Source of the DNA: Chloroflexota bacterium
GTDB taxonomy: Bacteria > Chloroflexota > UBA6077 > JACCZL01
Reading direction: 5' to 3'
Assembly (NCBI GenBank): GCA_020850535.1
Contig: JADZEM010000135.1
Location: forward strand, 1-64,000
DNA length: 64,000 bases
Below, in pieces: positions 17,208-26,561 of this stretch (position 1 is the stretch's first letter; each line of letters starts with the position of its first letter). Under the pieces are notes generated by a model that saw nothing but the letters and a program-made list of their open reading frames with translations, did no database searches and was not told the DNA's origin. The translations under genes were made by a program, and so were the position numbers.

Positions 17208-19721
17208 ATGCTCAGCGCTTCCCGCGCACTGCGCTCCTCGCCCGCCGCTCGCTGCTGGTCGTGGCCCCGCACCCGCTGGCTCGCCCTCCCGACGTTTGTG
17301 CGCGTCCTCGTCGGCGGCGTCGCCTGCTACGGCCTGCTCGCCCCGCCGCTGGCGCTCGTCCATGAGCTGATCGTCCTGGCTGTTGCCCATCTCATGGGCG
17401 ATCTCGCCTGGTACGCGGCCACCAGCGGGCTGCTCCGCGCGCTGCCGCTCGACCCGATCTACACCAGCGCGGCGCTCCTGACCCTTGGCGGCATCGAGCC
17501 GCGCGGGCTGGCGCTGGCGGCTCCGCTCGGGCCGGCGATCCACGAGCGCTGGCCGGCCGTCTTTCAGCCTCCCGCGCTGCTGGCGGCCGGCGCCTGGGCC
17601 AGCGCCGTCGTCGCGCCCGGATCGACGGTCGTCAGCCGCTGGCTGTGCAGCGCGCTCGCCGACGCCGCCCTGATCGGACTGGGGGTACTGGCCATTCGGA
17701 CGGCCCGGCCCGGCCGGCGCTGGCTGCTCGTCGCAGGGGTCATCGTGCACGCCCATGTCGTCGTGAACAATCTCGTCGATGCACCGCCCGACCTTGCCGA
17801 GGTCGAGGCGGCCGGCGTCCCGTTCGCCATCGCGATGCTGCTCTCCGGCGACGTCCAGGCCGGCCCGCGCCTGGCGGAGACCCTCGAAGGGCTCTCCGAC
17901 CCGGTCCGCGACGTCGTGCTGGGCCTCGGGATCACGGCGATCGCCTGTCTGCCGGTCCTGGCCGCCCTGCTGGCGACAGCACTCCTGCGTCGTCTTGGCC
18001 GGCCGGCCGCTCGGCCCGCAATGCTGCCGCGGAACGGTCGTCTCCGATCTGGCTGGCAGCGCGAGCGTCGACGTACCATGCCCGGGCGTCTGGCTGACCT
18101 GCACCCGGTGCGGGTGGGCAAGGTGCTGGTGCTTGCCGCGCTGGCGTTGGCGATTGCCGTGTCGCCGCTGGGCGATCTCGCGGATGCCCGTACACACTTC
18201 CTTGCCGCTGCCGCCGTAGACGAGCTTTCCCCGAACGCGCTGACCCCGGAACCTGCCAGCACCGGATCAGGTGCGTCGGCCGAACCGGCTGTGCTGGCGC
18301 CAAACGGCGGCCCGGCACCGCCGGCCGGCCCGTCGCTCGGTGTGCCGGCGCAGCCGGCTGGCGAGCAGTCGTCGCCTTCGGTGGTCGCCGTGAGCGGCAG
18401 CGGCTACCGCTATCAGTACACCGTCAACGGCATCCCCCAGGTCATTCGGGGGATTGGCTACAACGTCCAGTATCGGCGACTCGCGCCGGAGGAGCGGACT
18501 CGGCGTCTGGACCGCGATTTCGCGGAGTTGCGGAAAGCTGGCGTCAACACGGTCTTCGGCTGGGAGCAGGACGAGTTCGACGTCGCCCTGCTGGACGCTG
18601 CCCAGCGCCACGGGCTTGGTGTCGCGCCACCGTTCGAGCTGGACCCGGAGGCCGCCTATGGCGACCCGGCCGTGCGCGAGCGGATCACCCGCGAGGTCGT
18701 CGCCTGGGTGCAGCAGCAGCGGCATCACCCGGCCGTGCGAATGTGGGCCATCGGCAACGAGGTGTTGCACAAGCTAGTCTATCCCTCGTGGATGCCGATG
18801 CGCTCCAACCCGGCCTGGGAGCAGCGCGCCCGCGAGTTCGCACGGTTTTACGTCGAGCTGATCGACGCGGTCCACGCCGTCGATCCCGACCACCCGGTCG
18901 TACACCGCGATGCCGAAGACGCCTACTTGACGTGGCTCCGCGATGCGCTGCAAAGCAGCCAGCCCCGGCCCGACACGCTGCCCGGCGACGCCCCGCCGTC
19001 GGCGTCGGGGCACACCACCGGGCGCCGCCCCTGGTTGATCTACGGCATCAACGCGTACACGCCGCGTCTCGCCGAGATTCTGACCTCCTGGCCGCATCAG
19101 GGCTGGGATACGCCGCTCCTCGTCTCGGAGTTTGCGCCGGGCGGGATGAGCCCGGCCGACCGCCCGCAGGGGCTGCGCGAGATGTGGAAGATGGTGCGCG
19201 GCGCGAACGGCTGGGTGCTCGGCGGCTCCGTCTACGCCTGGACCACGGATGGCCCGGAGGAGGTTGACCGTGTGTTCGGGCTGGTGGACGGCGCGGGCAA
19301 GCCGGTCGACGGCGCGTTCGCCGCGATCAGCGCCGTCTATCGCGGGGCTGCCCGGCAGGCGCAGCCGGCCCGGATCACGCCCGCCCAGGTCGGAGACGCC
19401 CGCGTCTGGCACTTCGCCCGCTACGCCATCGGCGCGATCCAGGAGGGCCGCGGCACCGACCTGCTGCCGGCCACGGCAGATACCTCGATCATGGGCGACG
19501 TGGGGAATGTTGCCCGGACCGCACCCCAGGATGCCGAACTGACGGTGCAACGCGTCCGCGACCAGCGGCGGGTGGCCTGGGCCGAAGAGAACGGCGTGCG
19601 CGGCGAATGGTGGGTGACGTGGCAGCCGCGGGCCACGCCGAGTCGGCAGTTGACCTTCGCGGTCCAGGAGTACAGCGATGGAACGCTCGGCGTCCAGTAC
19701 ATCTACCACGGACCACGCTGA
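17208..19721 (+). CDS. Polytopic membrane protein fused to clan GH-A glycosidase-like domain (1)
   Basis: About 837 residues. The N-terminal ~300 residues contain roughly five to six hydrophobic segments (for example VRVLVGGVACYGLLAPPLAL) and a shared signature LGGIEPRGLAL. A further TM (VLVLAALALAIAVSPLG) leads into a Pro/Ala/Ser linker. From about residue 400 a TIM-barrel glycoside hydrolase domain follows: VNGIPQVIRGIGYNVQ, AGVNTVFGWEQDEFD, the acid/base region MWAIGNEVL (Glu after Asn) and the nucleophile region LLVSEFAPGG. This is the clan GH-A / GH2-catalytic-domain pattern. A C-terminal ~110-residue beta-rich extension is absent from the paralogues. Start at ATG 17208 (CGGAG upstream). 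Probably displays the hydrolase outside the membrane. Substrate unknown; envelope or exopolysaccharide is a guess. Confidence 0.75.
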   Translation: MLSASRALRSSPAARCWSWPRTRWLALPTFVRVLVGGVACYGLLAPPLALVHELIVLAVAHLMGDLAWYAATSGLLRALPLDPIYTSAALLTLGGIEPRGLALAAPLGPAIHERWPAVFQPPALLAAGAWASAVVAPGSTVVSRWLCSALADAALIGLGVLAIRTARPGRRWLLVAGVIVHAHVVVNNLVDAPPDLAEVEAAGVPFAIAMLLSGDVQAGPRLAETLEGLSDPVRDVVLGLGITAIACLPVLAALLATALLRRLGRPAARPAMLPRNGRLRSGWQRERRRTMPGRLADLHPVRVGKVLVLAALALAIAVSPLGDLADARTHFLAAAAVDELSPNALTPEPASTGSGASAEPAVLAPNGGPAPPAGPSLGVPAQPAGEQSSPSVVAVSGSGYRYQYTVNGIPQVIRGIGYNVQYRRLAPEERTRRLDRDFAELRKAGVNTVFGWEQDEFDVALLDAAQRHGLGVAPPFELDPEAAYGDPAVRERITREVVAWVQQQRHHPAVRMWAIGNEVLHKLVYPSWMPMRSNPAWEQRAREFARFYVELIDAVHAVDPDHPVVHRDAEDAYLTWLRDALQSSQPRPDTLPGDAPPSASGHTTGRRPWLIYGINAYTPRLAEILTSWPHQGWDTPLLVSEFAPGGMSPADRPQGLREMWKMVRGANGWVLGGSVYAWTTDGPEEVDRVFGLVDGAGKPVDGAFAAISAVYRGAARQAQPARITPAQVGDARVWHFARYAIGAIQEGRGTDLLPATADTSIMGDVGNVARTAPQDAELTVQRVRDQRRVAWAEENGVRGEWWVTWQPRATPSRQLTFAVQEYSDGTLGVQYIYHGPR

Positions 19722-20949
19722 GGTGGAGCAGACGCGCAGCGCTCGCGGGCCAGCCGGCGCTTGCGGGCAGGCCTCGCGCCGCCGGCTCCTGGCGCTGCTC
19801 GCCGGGACCACCCTCGGGCTGGCGACGGCGCTCGGCGGCCACGTCTCCAACGGTCGCCGCGCAGGAGGCATCGTGCTGGCCGCCGGCCCGGCGGCCTGTG
19901 ACTCCCCGCCTCACGAGCCGGCCCCGTTCGCCCCGCCAGACGGTCGGACCGGCTGGCAGGCGCCATCTGGGGCGCTCGTCACCACCATCCAGGCGTCGGG
20001 CGGCCAGTATCGCTACGCCGTCGGCGGCCAGCCGGAGACCATCCGTGGGATGGGCTACAGCCCGGTGCTGGACGGCCTCTCGCCTGACGTCCGTCGCCAG
20101 CGGCTGGATCGGGATCTCGCGCTGATGGCTGCCGCTGGCGTGAACACGCTGATCGGCTGGGATCCGGCCGTCCTCGACGGGCTGGCGCTGGACGTAGCCT
20201 GGCAGGTGGGGCTTGGCGTGGCGCTGCCGTTCGACGTGGACTTCACCGCCGACCTCAGCAGCCCGGCCGTACGGCGCGGCTTCCTCGACACGATCCGTGC
20301 CTGGGTCGAGCAGTACCACCTGCACCCGGCCCTCCGCCTGTGGGCCGTCGGCAACGAGGTGCTCCAACGGACGGTGCCGCCCTCCTGGTGCGCCAGCCCG
20401 CCGACCGTCGAACAGGCAGCCTGGGCCGAGGCGTGGTCGCGGCTGCTGCTCGAGGCGGCCGACCTGATCCACGATCTCGATCCGGCCCATCCCGTCTTGT
20501 ACCGCGAGGCCGAAGATGCCTACGCGCCGTGGCTGGCGCGCGCGCTGGCCAAGCGGCCGGCCGACCGCTCGTGGCTGGTCTACGGTGTCAACGCCTACAC
20601 CCCGCGCCTGGCCGACATCGTCGAGGCGTGGCCCGCGCGCGGCATCCCCACCAGCCTGCTGATCTCGGAGTTCGCGCCGCTCAACGCCTCACGTGGCGAG
20701 CGGTCGGCCGGCTTCCGCGAGCAGTGGGCCGCCATCCGCGCCCACCCGGAGTACGTGCTGGGCGGGGCCGTCTACGTCTGGTCCACCGACGGGCCGGAGG
20801 CGGTCGACCGGCAGTTTGGACTGGTGGACGGGGCCGGCCAGCCGGTGGACGACGCGCTGGAGGCGGTGGCAACCCTGTACCACGACGATGCGCGCGAACG
20901 GGCTGCTCGTGCGCCCACGGTGGCGGCCGCAGAGGGGGCGGCCTCATGA
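19678..20949 (+). CDS. Secreted clan GH-A glycosidase-like protein (2), Tat-type signal
   Basis: A 423-residue paralogue of the preceding catalytic domain without the polytopic region. A twin-arginine-like signal, SRRRLLALLAGTTLGLATAL, lies at about 35-55. The catalytic domain has YAVGGQPETIRGMGYSP, AAGVNTLIGWD, acid/base region LWAVGNEVLQ and nucleophile region LLISEFAPLN, and ends VFGLVDGAG-like QFGLVDGAGQPVDDALEAVA. Its start overlaps the previous gene by 44 bp and its stop overlaps the next start (ATGA), so the three genes are translationally coupled. Clan assignment rests on the NE and SEF motifs; the precise GH family and substrate cannot be given. Confidence 0.75.
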   Translation: MERSASSTSTTDHAEVEQTRSARGPAGACGQASRRRLLALLAGTTLGLATALGGHVSNGRRAGGIVLAAGPAACDSPPHEPAPFAPPDGRTGWQAPSGALVTTIQASGGQYRYAVGGQPETIRGMGYSPVLDGLSPDVRRQRLDRDLALMAAAGVNTLIGWDPAVLDGLALDVAWQVGLGVALPFDVDFTADLSSPAVRRGFLDTIRAWVEQYHLHPALRLWAVGNEVLQRTVPPSWCASPPTVEQAAWAEAWSRLLLEAADLIHDLDPAHPVLYREAEDAYAPWLARALAKRPADRSWLVYGVNAYTPRLADIVEAWPARGIPTSLLISEFAPLNASRGERSAGFREQWAAIRAHPEYVLGGAVYVWSTDGPEAVDRQFGLVDGAGQPVDDALEAVATLYHDDARERAARAPTVAAAEGAAS

Positions 20950-22466
20950 GTGCGCGACGGCTCTCGGTGCTGGTCACGCTGCTGCTGCTCTCGGTGCTCA
21001 CCGCCGACCGGGCGCTGGCGCAGTTCTTCCCGGAGGCCGAGCCTGCCAACGCCGAGATCGTGTTTGGCTGCGCGCCCGGCCCGGTCGAGGAGCTGCATCA
21101 TGCCGATCCTCCGATGCCGCCCGTTCGGGTCGCCTCGCCGCGCGACGCGATGCGGACCGCCGCCCTGCGTATCGACACGGGCCAGGGGCGCATCACCCAG
21201 GGGCACGGCTTCAACCTGGAGCACACCCTCTGGAGCTGCCCTGACTTCCGCCGCGTCCTCGACCGGCAGCTGCTGACGCCGTTTCAGCCGGAGGTGGCCC
21301 GCGTTGACTCCGGCCAACTGCCGTTCGTTCAGGAGGACGCTCCGCTCGCCGAGCTGGGGCGCGAGCACTATCAGCGCCTGATGGACGATCCGAAGTACGC
21401 GCCGAGCTGGACGATGCTCCGCCGGCTGAACGGCGACGGCGTCCGGCTGATGCTGGGCGTCTGGGGCGGCCCCGGCCAGCTCAACGACGACGGCACGCGG
21501 CGTGGCGCGCTCCTGCCCGAGCATGCTGAAGCGTACGCGGAGTACGTCGCCGCCGTGGTTGAGTACCTGGCCGTTCGCCAGAACGTCCAGATCTGGTCGG
21601 TGACCGTCGCCAACGAGCCGGACGGCGGCGATGGCACGTTCCTCTCGCCGGAGCTGTACGTCGAGGTCGCGCGGCTGCTCGGCCCGAAGGTCGCCCCGTT
21701 TGGCGTGACGCTCTACGGCCCGGACACGGCCTCGGCGGCCAACGCTCGCCCGTACGTGCAGGCGTTGGCCGCCAATCCGGACGCCCTGCGCTGGTTCAGC
21801 GCCATCGCCACCCACGAGTATTTCACGACCCACGAGCTGCCGGAGCTGATCGGCGACGTGCGGGCGGCCGGCTCGGGCCTACCGGTCTACGTCACGGAGT
21901 ACACCAGCTTCCGGTTCGGGGCGATGGATCGCGGCCAGGAGGCGACCAACGAGCTGGGCCACATGCTGGACAGCCTCCAGGTCTACGCCTCGCTGATGAA
22001 CGCCGGCGCGGACGCGGCGATCTACTGGGACGCCGTGGACTACTACCAGGCCGGGCACGCCGCCGTCACGCGCTGGGGCATCCTCCAGGGGCCAGACGAG
22101 GCGTTCGCGCCGCGCACCCGCTACTACGGCTTCCAGCAGATCCTGCCGTATGTCCAGGCCGGCTCCACGATCCTCCCCACCCAGATGGACGGTCCCGAAC
22201 GACTGGCCGCCCTGGCCATCGGCGGCGGCGAGCGCCGCCCGCGCGATCTCACCGTCGCCCTGATCAACCGTGGCGGCCCGACCGGGCTGACCCTGTCGCT
22301 GACGGGGGCGGCCCCACGAGCATTTGAGGTCTACGTCACCGACCGCGATCGCCACGTCGAGCACCTGGGGCGCATCGCCGTGCAGGACGGCCAGACGAGC
22401 ATCACCGTCCCCGCCCGCGCCGTCATGACGCTGACGGCCGGCCCGCCCCCCGACGAAGAAGAGTAG
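20946..22466 (+). CDS. Secreted GH30/GH5-like glycosidase (3)
   Basis: A 506-residue protein with a cleavable signal peptide (MSARRLSVLVTLLLLSVLTA, cleavage near ADRALA-Q). The barrel carries WSVTVANEPDGGD (acid/base Glu in the NEP motif) and VYVTEYTSFR (nucleophile Glu). It has a C-terminal beta domain ending in a strand-rich tail, as in GH30-type glucosylceramidase/xylanase-like enzymes. It is distinct in sequence from the two GH2-like paralogues upstream. The ATGA overlap with the preceding stop shows it belongs to the same operon. The last residues are an acidic PPPDEEE tail. Substrate unknown. Confidence 0.75.
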   Translation: MSARRLSVLVTLLLLSVLTADRALAQFFPEAEPANAEIVFGCAPGPVEELHHADPPMPPVRVASPRDAMRTAALRIDTGQGRITQGHGFNLEHTLWSCPDFRRVLDRQLLTPFQPEVARVDSGQLPFVQEDAPLAELGREHYQRLMDDPKYAPSWTMLRRLNGDGVRLMLGVWGGPGQLNDDGTRRGALLPEHAEAYAEYVAAVVEYLAVRQNVQIWSVTVANEPDGGDGTFLSPELYVEVARLLGPKVAPFGVTLYGPDTASAANARPYVQALAANPDALRWFSAIATHEYFTTHELPELIGDVRAAGSGLPVYVTEYTSFRFGAMDRGQEATNELGHMLDSLQVYASLMNAGADAAIYWDAVDYYQAGHAAVTRWGILQGPDEAFAPRTRYYGFQQILPYVQAGSTILPTQMDGPERLAALAIGGGERRPRDLTVALINRGGPTGLTLSLTGAAPRAFEVYVTDRDRHVEHLGRIAVQDGQTSITVPARAVMTLTAGPPPDEEE

Positions 22467-22623
22467 CCGCCGCGGCCGTGCCCGTCAGGCCAGGGCCGCG
22501 TGCGCCCACCCATGTAAAGACTGACGATGTCACCTTCACATTCGACGCGTCTGGCTGGAGGCTCACCCGTGTTTCACGCTTCTTCACCTGGCCGCGCCGC
22601 TCGCCCGAGCTCCGCTGGTCGCG

Positions 22624-24573
22624 ATGGAACCGCCCGTGCGTGACGCCCGTCCGCTCGCGGCTGGCGTCGGGCTGTTCCTGGTTGCCGCGCCGCTGCTGGC
22701 CTGTCTGCGGCAGGCCAGCCTGCTGCTGGTCGCGGGTGGGCTGAGCGCCGCCGCCCACGCCGCCGACCGTCTGCTGCTCCCCTGGCTCCCGGTCGATCCC
22801 GTCTACGGCGGCGCCGGGCTGGCGGTGCTGGGCGGGATCGATCCGCGCGGCCTGGCCGTCGCCGGCCTGCCGGGCCAGTGGCTCCATGCCCTGCTGCCCC
22901 CGTTGTTCGGCGATCCGACGCTCGTGGCAGATGGGGCCGTCGCCAGCGCGCTGGTCGATCCTGGCATCACCGTGCTGGCGCGCCTGCTGGCGGCGATCCT
23001 CGCGACGAGCGTCCTGGTGGCGCTGGCCGGGCTGGCCGTCGGGCCTGCCCGGCGTCCGTGGCTGGCCGTGGCCGGACGGCTCGGGCAGATCTGGCTGCTG
23101 CTCGATCTCGCCCACGAGACGGACCTCAGTATCCGCGACCTCGAAGCGACGGGCCTGCCGTTTGCGCTGGCCGCGCTCACCCCCGTCGACGCACACGGGC
23201 AGCGCATCCTGCTGACGACGGCGCTCCACGATGTGCCGCCGGCCGTCCTCGGTCTCGCCAACGCGCTGCTGGCCATCGGCGTCTGCCTGCTGCTGGCGTG
23301 GGTGCTGATGACGCTCACGCGGCTCCGGCGCGCGTCCCGGAAGAAACCCCTCACCCTCCGCCCCGCTGCGCGGCCCGCCCTGCTGGTCGGACTGGCGCTC
23401 GTGCTGAGCCTGTCGCCGCTCCGCACCTTCGCCGAGGGCGAGGTCGCCGTTGCGCCGATGCTGCTCGAGGAGTCCGCCGATCCGCCCGCTGCGCCGGCGA
23501 CGCCCCCCTCCGACGCGACGGCCCCCTCCGACGCGACGCCCCCCTCCGACGCGACGGCCCCCTCCAACGCGACGCCCCCCTCCGAAGCTCCGTCCGCATC
23601 CGTCTCCGGTAGCCGCGTCACCCTGGACGGCGGCAGCTACGCCTACACGCTGCGGGTCAACGGCCGCCCCTGGATCGTGAAGGGGATGGGCTACAACCCC
23701 TGGTACGCCGCCCTGCCCACCGAGGAGCGGCGGGCCCTGTACCGCCGCGACTTCGCCCTGATGCGCGAGACCGGCATCAATACCGTCGAAGGGTGGTTCC
23801 AGGATCAGTTCGACGAGGTCACCCTGGACGAGGCCCACCGGCAGGGCCTCAAGGTCATCATGCCGTTCGAGCTGAACCAGGATTACGACTACGCTGACGC
23901 GGCCACCCGTGCGCGTTTTCGCGCGGAGGTGACGGCCTGGATACTGCGCTACCGCGACCATCCGGCCGTCCTGATGTGGGGCCCCGGCAACGAGAACCTG
24001 CACCGGCTGATCTTCCCGACCGCCGTGCAGGGCCAGCACGACCCGGCCCGCGAGCAGCGCGCCGACGACTTCGCACGGTTTTACGTCGAGCTGATCGACC
24101 TGGTGCATCAGCTCGACCCGAGCCACCCGGTGGTCTACCGTGACGCCGAAGACCTCTACCTGGAGCGCTTCCTGGCCCAGCTTCAGGCCCAGCCGGCCGC
24201 GCGTCCCTGGTTCGTCTACGGTGCGAACGTCTACACCCGGCGCATCGCCGACGTCATCGAACGCTGGCCGACGCGCGGTCTGGACGCGCCGCTGCTGGTG
24301 TCGGAGTTCTCCCCGGGCGGGGCTGGCGAGTCCGACCGACCGCAGATGCTCGGCTGGTACTGGGCCACGATTCGCGCCCATCCCGAGCGGGTGCTTGGCG
24401 GCGTCGTCTACACCTGGGCCACGCGCGGCCCCGAGGATCTCGACCGCGTCTTCGGCCTGACCGACGAGTCCGGCGCGCCGGTGGACGGATCGTTGGCAGC
24501 CCTCCGCCAGTTGTTCACCGCGCCCGTCAGCGTACGACGGCAACAGCGCGAGGGCCTGCCTCCGACTCGGTAG
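22624..24573 (+). CDS. Polytopic membrane protein fused to clan GH-A glycosidase-like domain (4)
   Basis: A 649-residue paralogue of gene 1 of this cluster. The N-terminal ~250 residues have several hydrophobic spans and the same LGGIDPRGLAV signature. A last TM (ALLVGLALVLSLSPL) precedes a linker built from five TPPSDA-like hexapeptides. The catalytic domain (from about residue 340) has VNGRPWIVKGMGYNPWY, TGINTVEGWFQDQFD, acid/base region MWGPGNENLH (Glu after Asn kept) and nucleophile region LLVSEFSPGG. It lacks the extra C-terminal domain of gene 1. The start is preceded by a weak GGTCGCG region and could be later; a 157-bp gap separates it from gene 3. Same likely role as gene 1. Confidence 0.75.
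   Translation: MEPPVRDARPLAAGVGLFLVAAPLLACLRQASLLLVAGGLSAAAHAADRLLLPWLPVDPVYGGAGLAVLGGIDPRGLAVAGLPGQWLHALLPPLFGDPTLVADGAVASALVDPGITVLARLLAAILATSVLVALAGLAVGPARRPWLAVAGRLGQIWLLLDLAHETDLSIRDLEATGLPFALAALTPVDAHGQRILLTTALHDVPPAVLGLANALLAIGVCLLLAWVLMTLTRLRRASRKKPLTLRPAARPALLVGLALVLSLSPLRTFAEGEVAVAPMLLEESADPPAAPATPPSDATAPSDATPPSDATAPSNATPPSEAPSASVSGSRVTLDGGSYAYTLRVNGRPWIVKGMGYNPWYAALPTEERRALYRRDFALMRETGINTVEGWFQDQFDEVTLDEAHRQGLKVIMPFELNQDYDYADAATRARFRAEVTAWILRYRDHPAVLMWGPGNENLHRLIFPTAVQGQHDPAREQRADDFARFYVELIDLVHQLDPSHPVVYRDAEDLYLERFLAQLQAQPAARPWFVYGANVYTRRIADVIERWPTRGLDAPLLVSEFSPGGAGESDRPQMLGWYWATIRAHPERVLGGVVYTWATRGPEDLDRVFGLTDESGAPVDGSLAALRQLFTAPVSVRRQQREGLPPTR
23500..23589 (+). repeat. Five in-frame copies of an 18-bp unit encoding TPPSDA
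   Basis: Units ACGCCCCCCTCCGACGCG and ACGGCCCCCTCCGACGCG alternate, giving TPPSDA-TAPSDA-TPPSDA-TAPSNA-TPPSEA. It forms the stalk between the membrane domain and catalytic domain of the fourth glycosidase gene and is a likely site of length variation. Confidence 0.9.
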
Positions 24574-24615
24574 CTGCCTGAACTGAAGCGATACTGACAG
24601 TCGCCGGCGGGCACA

Positions 24616-24665
24616 GAAGACCTCACCCCCCAGCTGCCGCGCGGCGGTTGGGGGGTGAGGTCTTC
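24616..24665. terminator. Strong bidirectional stem-loop between convergent genes
   Basis: Perfect 17-bp arms GAAGACCTCACCCCCCA (24616-24632) and its complement (24649-24665) enclose a GC-rich 16-base loop. It lies between the end of the GH cluster and the end of the minus-strand paralogue pair, so it can stop transcription from both sides. The arm sequence CCTCACCCCCC links it to the family B palindromes. Confidence 0.75.
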
Positions 24666-24703
24666 CCGATTCCCACGTTAGCATGGGTTCCGGCAACGTG
24701 AGG

Positions 24704-25414
24704 TTACGGCGCGCGGTACACCGCGTAGGTGCCAGCCTTGCGGACCGTGGCCGAGATGTACGCGTTGGACGCGCCTGGATCGGCGACCGTCGGGACCGGC
24801 GTCCACCGGTCACCGTCGAGGATGGCAAAGGTCAGGCCCGGCGTCACGCCGCCGGCGTAGGCCAGCCCGAGATTGGCGTCGGCCGGCAGCTCCCCGATGC
24901 CGCCGCCGTTGCAGCCGTCCTGCGCCCGCAGCTCGAAAACGATATCGTCCAGCCGCTGGCCCGACGTGGCCGGCACGGCGGCGGGATCGACCTTCGACAG
25001 CGTGACGCGGCTGTCGCGGCCGAACGTCGAGGTCGGAACGACGGCCAGGCGAACCGTGCCACCCGGCAGCACGAGCGACAGCGACCCGCCCTGGCCGGCC
25101 GCGAAGCAGCCGCCGGACTGGCCGGCTGGCGCGGACGGCTCGGGCATGCCCTGCGTCGGACGATGCCGGCCGCCACCATCGCCGCCGTCGCCACCATCGT
25201 GCTCGTCGCTCTCGTTGTCATCGCGGTCGTTGTCGTTGCCGTTGCCGTTGTTGTCGTTGCGGTTGGCGTTGCGCCGCTCAGGGTGGCGGTCCTCAGCCGG
25301 CGCGGCCTGCGCCGTCGAGCTGTCCCAGGTGGTGCCACTCGGGGCCACCATCGACGGCAAGCCGATCAGCGCCACCACCACCAGCCCGACAATCAGGATG
25401 CGGAACGTGTTCAT
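24704..25414 (-). CDS. Secreted protein with Asn/Asp-rich linker (paralogue 1)
   Basis: A 236-residue protein. The ATG at 25414 has GAGGGAG upstream. Residues 1-35 are a signal peptide (RILIVGLVVVALIGLPSMV). A low-complexity hydrophilic linker follows (about 45-85: NRNDNNGNGNDNDRDDNE, then GGDGGDGGG). The C-terminal ~150 residues are a conserved beta-rich domain with two Cys (GGCFAAG, DGCNGGG), LSLVLPGGTVRLAVVP, LDDIVFELRAQDGC and a final ISATVRKAGTYAVYRAP. The domain is shared with the neighbour at 25619-26416. No known family recognised. Function unknown; the linker and disulfide-capable domain fit a surface protein. Confidence 0.8.
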   Translation of the reverse strand: MNTFRILIVGLVVVALIGLPSMVAPSGTTWDSSTAQAAPAEDRHPERRNANRNDNNGNGNDNDRDDNESDEHDGGDGGDGGGRHRPTQGMPEPSAPAGQSGGCFAAGQGGSLSLVLPGGTVRLAVVPTSTFGRDSRVTLSKVDPAAVPATSGQRLDDIVFELRAQDGCNGGGIGELPADANLGLAYAGGVTPGLTFAILDGDRWTPVPTVADPGASNAYISATVRKAGTYAVYRAP

Positions 25415-25618
25415 GCATCTCCCTCGCAGCATGACTGTAGCCTACTCCGCGGCCGACACGGAGGTCACAAATACGGGGCACACAGATGTGGACCCGACGT
25501 GTGACGAGTACGTCGGGTCCACGGGCATGCTGCGCGATGGCGGCGGCCAGGAGGCTGGATCGGCCTCCGTCGCCACGCAGCCGTTCAGCGGGCTGCGCCT
25601 GCGGCGCTCGGGTTGCGC

Positions 25619-26416
25619 CTACGGCGCTCGGTAGACGGTGTAGGTACCAGTCCTCCTGATGGTGGCCGAGATGTACGGGTTGGCCGGGTTCGGATCGGCG
25701 ACGGTCGGCACGGGCGACCAGCGGCTGCCGTCCCAGACGGCGAAGGTCAGGCCGGGCGTGGTGGGGCCAGTGTACGCCAATCCGAGGTTGGCGTCGGCCG
25801 GCAGCTCTCCGAGTCCGCTGCCGTCGCAGCCGGCCTGCGCCCGCAGCTCGAAGACGATCTCGTCCAGGCGTGCGCCAGGGGCGCCTGCCACGGATGCAGG
25901 ATCGATCTTCGCCAGCGTCAGATGGGTGTCCTGGCCGAACCGCGAACCTGGGACGATGGTCAGGGCCACCGAGCCGCCAGGGAGCGTCAGGGTCAGGGAG
26001 CCGGTCTCACCCGCGCCGTAGCACTGCGAGACCACGCCGGGGGGCGGTGGTGGCGGCGCTGGAGGGGGCGGTGGCCCGTGATGCTGATAACGGTTGTCGT
26101 TCCCGTTGTCCTCGTCGTCGTTGTCGTTGGAATTGCTGTTGGTGTTCCCGTTGTCGTCGTTGTCGTTGCTGTTGCCGTTCGTGTTCCCGTTATCGTCGTT
26201 GTCGTTCTCTGAGTTGTCGCCGTTGTCGTTGGCGTTGCCGTTGTCGTTCTGGTTGGCGTTGCCATTGCCATTGTCGTTGTCAGCCAGCACCCCGCTGGCT
26301 GGAGCGGCGCGTACCAGTCCATGTCCCCAGAGACTGCCCGCTGGCGAGACCAGCGCTGGCATGCCGACGAGCGCCGCGATCACAAGAGCGGTGAGAACCG
26401 CGCGGGAGAGTCGCAT
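25619..26416 (-). CDS. Secreted protein with long Asn/Asp-rich linker (paralogue 2)
   Basis: A 265-residue tandem paralogue of the gene at 24704. A signal peptide (LTALVIAALVGMPALVSPAG) is followed by an Asn/Asp/Gly-only linker of about 60 residues built from NDN, NGN and NDD units. A Pro-rich stretch follows (HHGPPPPPAPPPPPP), then the same C-terminal domain: SLTLTLPGGSVALTIVP, LDEIVFELRAQAGC, LGLAYTG, ISATIRRTGTYTVYRAP. On the plus strand the linker reads as GTTGTC/GTTGCC hexamer repeats. The linker is longer than in paralogue 1, showing repeat expansion or contraction since duplication. Function unknown. Confidence 0.8.
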   Translation of the reverse strand: MRLSRAVLTALVIAALVGMPALVSPAGSLWGHGLVRAAPASGVLADNDNGNGNANQNDNGNANDNGDNSENDNDDNGNTNGNSNDNDDNGNTNSNSNDNDDEDNGNDNRYQHHGPPPPPAPPPPPPGVVSQCYGAGETGSLTLTLPGGSVALTIVPGSRFGQDTHLTLAKIDPASVAGAPGARLDEIVFELRAQAGCDGSGLGELPADANLGLAYTGPTTPGLTFAVWDGSRWSPVPTVADPNPANPYISATIRRTGTYTVYRAP

Positions 26417-26561
26417 GACAGCACCTCGGAGGTCAGCAGCCGATCTGAACGGCCGCTGGTGGGATCATCGGCCCCGAACCTTACTGCCGTCGTTACTCAA
26501 CGTGAACGGTATGTAAACGTCATCGCGCTCGTGCTCCACCCCACTGAAGCTGGAGAAAGAT

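Noticed and set aside
26100-26290. CRISPR-like array of GTTGTC/GTTGCC repeats
   Set aside because: Units are 6 bp without spacers and translate on the minus strand as an Asn/Asp-rich linker of a secreted protein.
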